NCBI RefSeq assembly: GCF_000155735.2
Contig: NC_020908.1
Coordinates: 4,035,001 to 4,099,000 of the forward strand
Direction of reading: 5' to 3'
Length of the DNA stretch: 64,000 nucleotides
Source of the DNA: Octadecabacter arcticus 238
GTDB taxonomy: Bacteria; Pseudomonadota; Alphaproteobacteria; Rhodobacterales; Rhodobacteraceae
Shown here: positions 62,577 through 64,000 of the stretch, piece after piece
Layout of the letters: the number at the start of each line of letters is the position of its first letter
Position numbering within the stretch: the first letter of the stretch is position 1
Translations under genes and position numbers: made by a program
Notes under the pieces: model-generated
The model's database searches: none
The model's input: only the letters and a program-made list of their open reading frames with translations
What the model was told of the DNA's origin: nothing

Positions 62577-62834
62577 ATGGGGACCCGCAACGTCGTTCTG
62601 ACCGACTCTCAATCTGCTCTTGTCGACCAGTTGGTCGCATCCGGGCGCTACCAGAATGCCTCGGAAGCTTTGCGCGCAGGCTTACGTCTTTTGGAGCGCG
62701 AGGAAGCCGAGATTTGCGATCTGCGCTCGCGGTTAACCTCGAGCCTTGACGAAGCACATCGGGGTGAGTTCGCCGATGGCAGCGGCGAAGAGGCTATCCG
62801 TGGTGCTTTTGCCGCCGCACGCGTTCAAAACTGA
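62577..62834 (+). CDS. ParD-like antitoxin
   Basis: 85 residues with an AAAGGAAACCGCC ribosome-binding site. MGTRNVVLTDSQSALVDQLV and YQNASEALRAGLRLLERE form a ribbon-helix-helix domain; the C-terminal part is the toxin-binding tail. It should bind the dyad at 62539 and neutralise the toxin gene next to it. Its stop overlaps the toxin start by one base. Confidence 0.85.
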   Translation: MGTRNVVLTDSQSALVDQLVASGRYQNASEALRAGLRLLEREEAEICDLRSRLTSSLDEAHRGEFADGSGEEAIRGAFAAARVQN

Positions 62835-63178
62835 TGCCAAAGCCCTGGCGCCTGACACGACAGGCGAGCGCTTCGATTGCCGAGATTGCCCGCTGGACGT
62901 ATGAGACATTCGGGGCTCGGCAGGCCTCGGCCTATGAGGAAGATCTGGTCGCGCGCTGCGTTGAGATTGCGTCAGGTACCGCGATATCGCACGATTGCCG
63001 ACGGTTGATCGAACCCAACCTTGCTGAGGATCTGCGCTTTACACGCGCGGGCCAGCATTTTGTGGTCTTCATCGAGACAGCCGATCAGGTCATCATCATC
63101 GACTTTCTGCACAGTAGGAGCGATCTGCCACGACGGCTTGCCAGCCTGACGGATCGATTACCCAAGCCAGAGAAATAA
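62834..63178 (+). CDS. ParE/RelE superfamily toxin
   Basis: 114 residues. KPWRLTRQASASIAEIARWT, DLVARCVEIASGTAISHDCR and LRFTRAGQHFVVFIETADQV fit the RelE/ParE fold. ParE toxins poison DNA gyrase. It lies in the prophage late operon between head and tail genes, an odd place. It may help maintain the prophage, or be a moron. Confidence 0.83.
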   Translation: MPKPWRLTRQASASIAEIARWTYETFGARQASAYEEDLVARCVEIASGTAISHDCRRLIEPNLAEDLRFTRAGQHFVVFIETADQVIIIDFLHSRSDLPRRLASLTDRLPKPEK

Positions 63179-63210
63179 TCCCGGGCAGGTCCCGAAAAAC
63201 TGAGACAAAT

Positions 63211-63636
63211 ATGCCCACCCCTCGCGAAACCATCCTCACCGCTTTGGCGGACCTGTTGCGCACGATCCCGCATGCGCCGGTGTTGCGCGGCGAGGTTCTG
63301 CCAGAACGCATCCCGCCCGCTGGTCTGATGATCCTGCGCGATGGCAACCCTGGCGAGCCAGCCGTAACGTTGTCGCCGCTAACCTATCACTTCCAGCACC
63401 GCGCAGAGTTGGAGGTTATCGTGCAATCGGCGATGGAACGAGACGCCCTCTTCTACGCGCTCTGCGCTCAGATCGGCGCAGTGATCGCTGCTGACCGGAC
63501 ATTGCGGGGGTTATGCGACTGGGTGGAGCCAGAGGGAGCAGAACCCGTCGATCTTCCGGTTGAGGGGGCAGCATCCCTGAAAGCCGGGATCATTCCGATC
63601 ATCCTGCACTACGCCACGCGTGAGCCGCTGGTCTGA
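63211..63636 (+). CDS. Phage minor tail protein (gpU-like position)
   Basis: 141 residues. TPRETILTALADLLRTIPHA, then a strand-rich centre (LTYHFQHRAELEVIVQSAME) and HYATREPLV at the end. Similar proteins in this phage group are sometimes mislabelled acyl-CoA transferase; the fold and position are those of tail-completion proteins. Sequence support is modest. Confidence 0.6.
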   Translation: MPTPRETILTALADLLRTIPHAPVLRGEVLPERIPPAGLMILRDGNPGEPAVTLSPLTYHFQHRAELEVIVQSAMERDALFYALCAQIGAVIAADRTLRGLCDWVEPEGAEPVDLPVEGAASLKAGIIPIILHYATREPLV

Positions 63637-63666
63637 CCAGCTCAATTCAATTCAAGGAGGATACCA

Positions 63667-64000
63667 ATGGCACGAGCCCAAGGTGCGCGGGCGCAGATGG
63701 GGTTTGCGTTCGAAACCACGTATGGCACGCCGCCCGTCGGCGGTTTCACGAAGATGCCCTTCGCCAGCACGACGCTTGGCGCGGAGCAGCCGCTTCAGAC
63801 GTCGGAACTTTTGGGCTACGGGCGCGATCCGCAGGCCCCAATCAAGGATGCTGTGACGGCGGACGGCAATGTTGTTGTGCCGATCGATGTGGAGGCCTTT
63901 GGCTTCTGGCTAAAGGCGTGTTTTGGCGAACCGGTCACAACAGGCGCGGAAGCCCCCTATACCCATGCGTTCCACTCTGGAAACTGGTCGCTCCCAAGCT
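63667..64000 (+). CDS. Phage tail tube protein (partial)
   Basis: The ATG at 63667 follows a strong AAGGAGGATACCA site, and the frame is open to the window end. MARAQGARAQMGFAFETTYG and PLQTSELLGYGRDPQAPIKD are typical of the tail tube proteins of lambda-like phages. The C-terminus is outside the window. Confidence 0.75.
   Translation, partial: MARAQGARAQMGFAFETTYGTPPVGGFTKMPFASTTLGAEQPLQTSELLGYGRDPQAPIKDAVTADGNVVVPIDVEAFGFWLKACFGEPVTTGAEAPYTHAFHSGNWSLPS

Larger units (their letters stand above)
36040..64000. mobile_element. Lambda-like prophage, probably defective, with inserted cargo
   Basis: Integrase and early genes at 36.0-40.6 kb and packaging, head and tail genes at 50.8-64.0 kb and beyond. 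The order terminase, head-tail joiner, portal, S49 protease with nested scaffold, decoration, major capsid, head-tail genes, tail genes is that of lambda. The halves are separated by a non-phage block (40.7-48.4 kb) and umuDC. The right end is outside the window. The stop codon in the capsid gene suggests it cannot make virions. Confidence 0.8.

Noticed and set aside
50760..64000. Gene transfer agent cluster
   Set aside because: Terminase, portal, S49 protease with scaffold, gpD and gpE are of the lambda type; the RcGTA gene set and order are different, and an integrase and umuDC are linked.

Overview
The window looks like a Roseobacter-group alphaproteobacterium (Rhodobacteraceae). Support comes from the proteobacterial gene families, a lambda-like prophage of the kind common in that family, an alphaproteobacterial LexA box of the form GAAC-N7-GAAC, and an initiator tRNA with an A-U pair in place of the first of its three anticodon-stem G-C pairs. 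The genus is not settled. The high load of insertion-sequence remnants and stacked integrative elements would suit a mobile-element-rich lineage such as Octadecabacter, but that is a guess.

Layout. Positions 1-3745 look like ordinary chromosome: a MYG1-family gene end, a CPA1 Na+/H+ antiporter, a DUF2461 protein and a SulP anion transporter. Positions 4.0-6.1 kb hold decayed IS66 and IS110 elements. The only complete tRNA, initiator tRNA-fMet, is at 6393-6469. Its 3' part is repeated at 16616 (108 bp identical) and 24808 (48 bp identical), so two integrative elements sit head to tail behind it. Island A (6.4-16.6 kb) carries a copper-handling cassette (secreted Cys protein, DUF411 protein, cytochrome c, CopC, CopD), a KAP-family P-loop NTPase, a split primase-helicase, an AlpA-type HTH gene and a tyrosine recombinase. 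Island B (16.6-24.8 kb) carries a TPR-sulfotransferase, an outer-membrane beta-barrel, a rolling-circle-type replication protein, a small protein, an HTH gene and a second recombinase. Each island has its own pair of 8-bp motifs repeated at an 11-bp step beside both ends. The third tRNA fragment is followed at the same distance by a third, different pair, which suggests a remnant or the left end of another element.

Positions 24.9-35.2 kb are a patchwork: an EamA transporter, an IS110 remnant, a possible Ntn-like protein, an IS30 transposase with two in-frame stops beside a 5'-truncated SbtA-type bicarbonate transporter, an MFS transporter, a photolyase and a WYL regulator. Short interspersed repeats related to one another recur between genes from 6.6 to 48.6 kb.

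From about 36 kb to the end is a lambda-like prophage: integrase, early genes (HTH, VRR-NUC nuclease, HTH_36 protein), then ParB-methyltransferase, DUF3489, terminase, portal, S49 protease with a nested scaffold start, decoration protein, major capsid, head-tail genes, a ParDE-type toxin-antitoxin pair and tail genes. Its early and late halves are separated by 40.7-48.4 kb of non-phage cargo (LysR, GST, NmrA-like, peroxiredoxin-like, MAPEG and FAD monooxygenase genes), followed by a LexA-boxed umuDC pair whose UmuD has Cys where Ser is expected. The prophage is probably defective: the capsid gene has an in-frame TAA and a small DUF7220-like gene is frameshifted.
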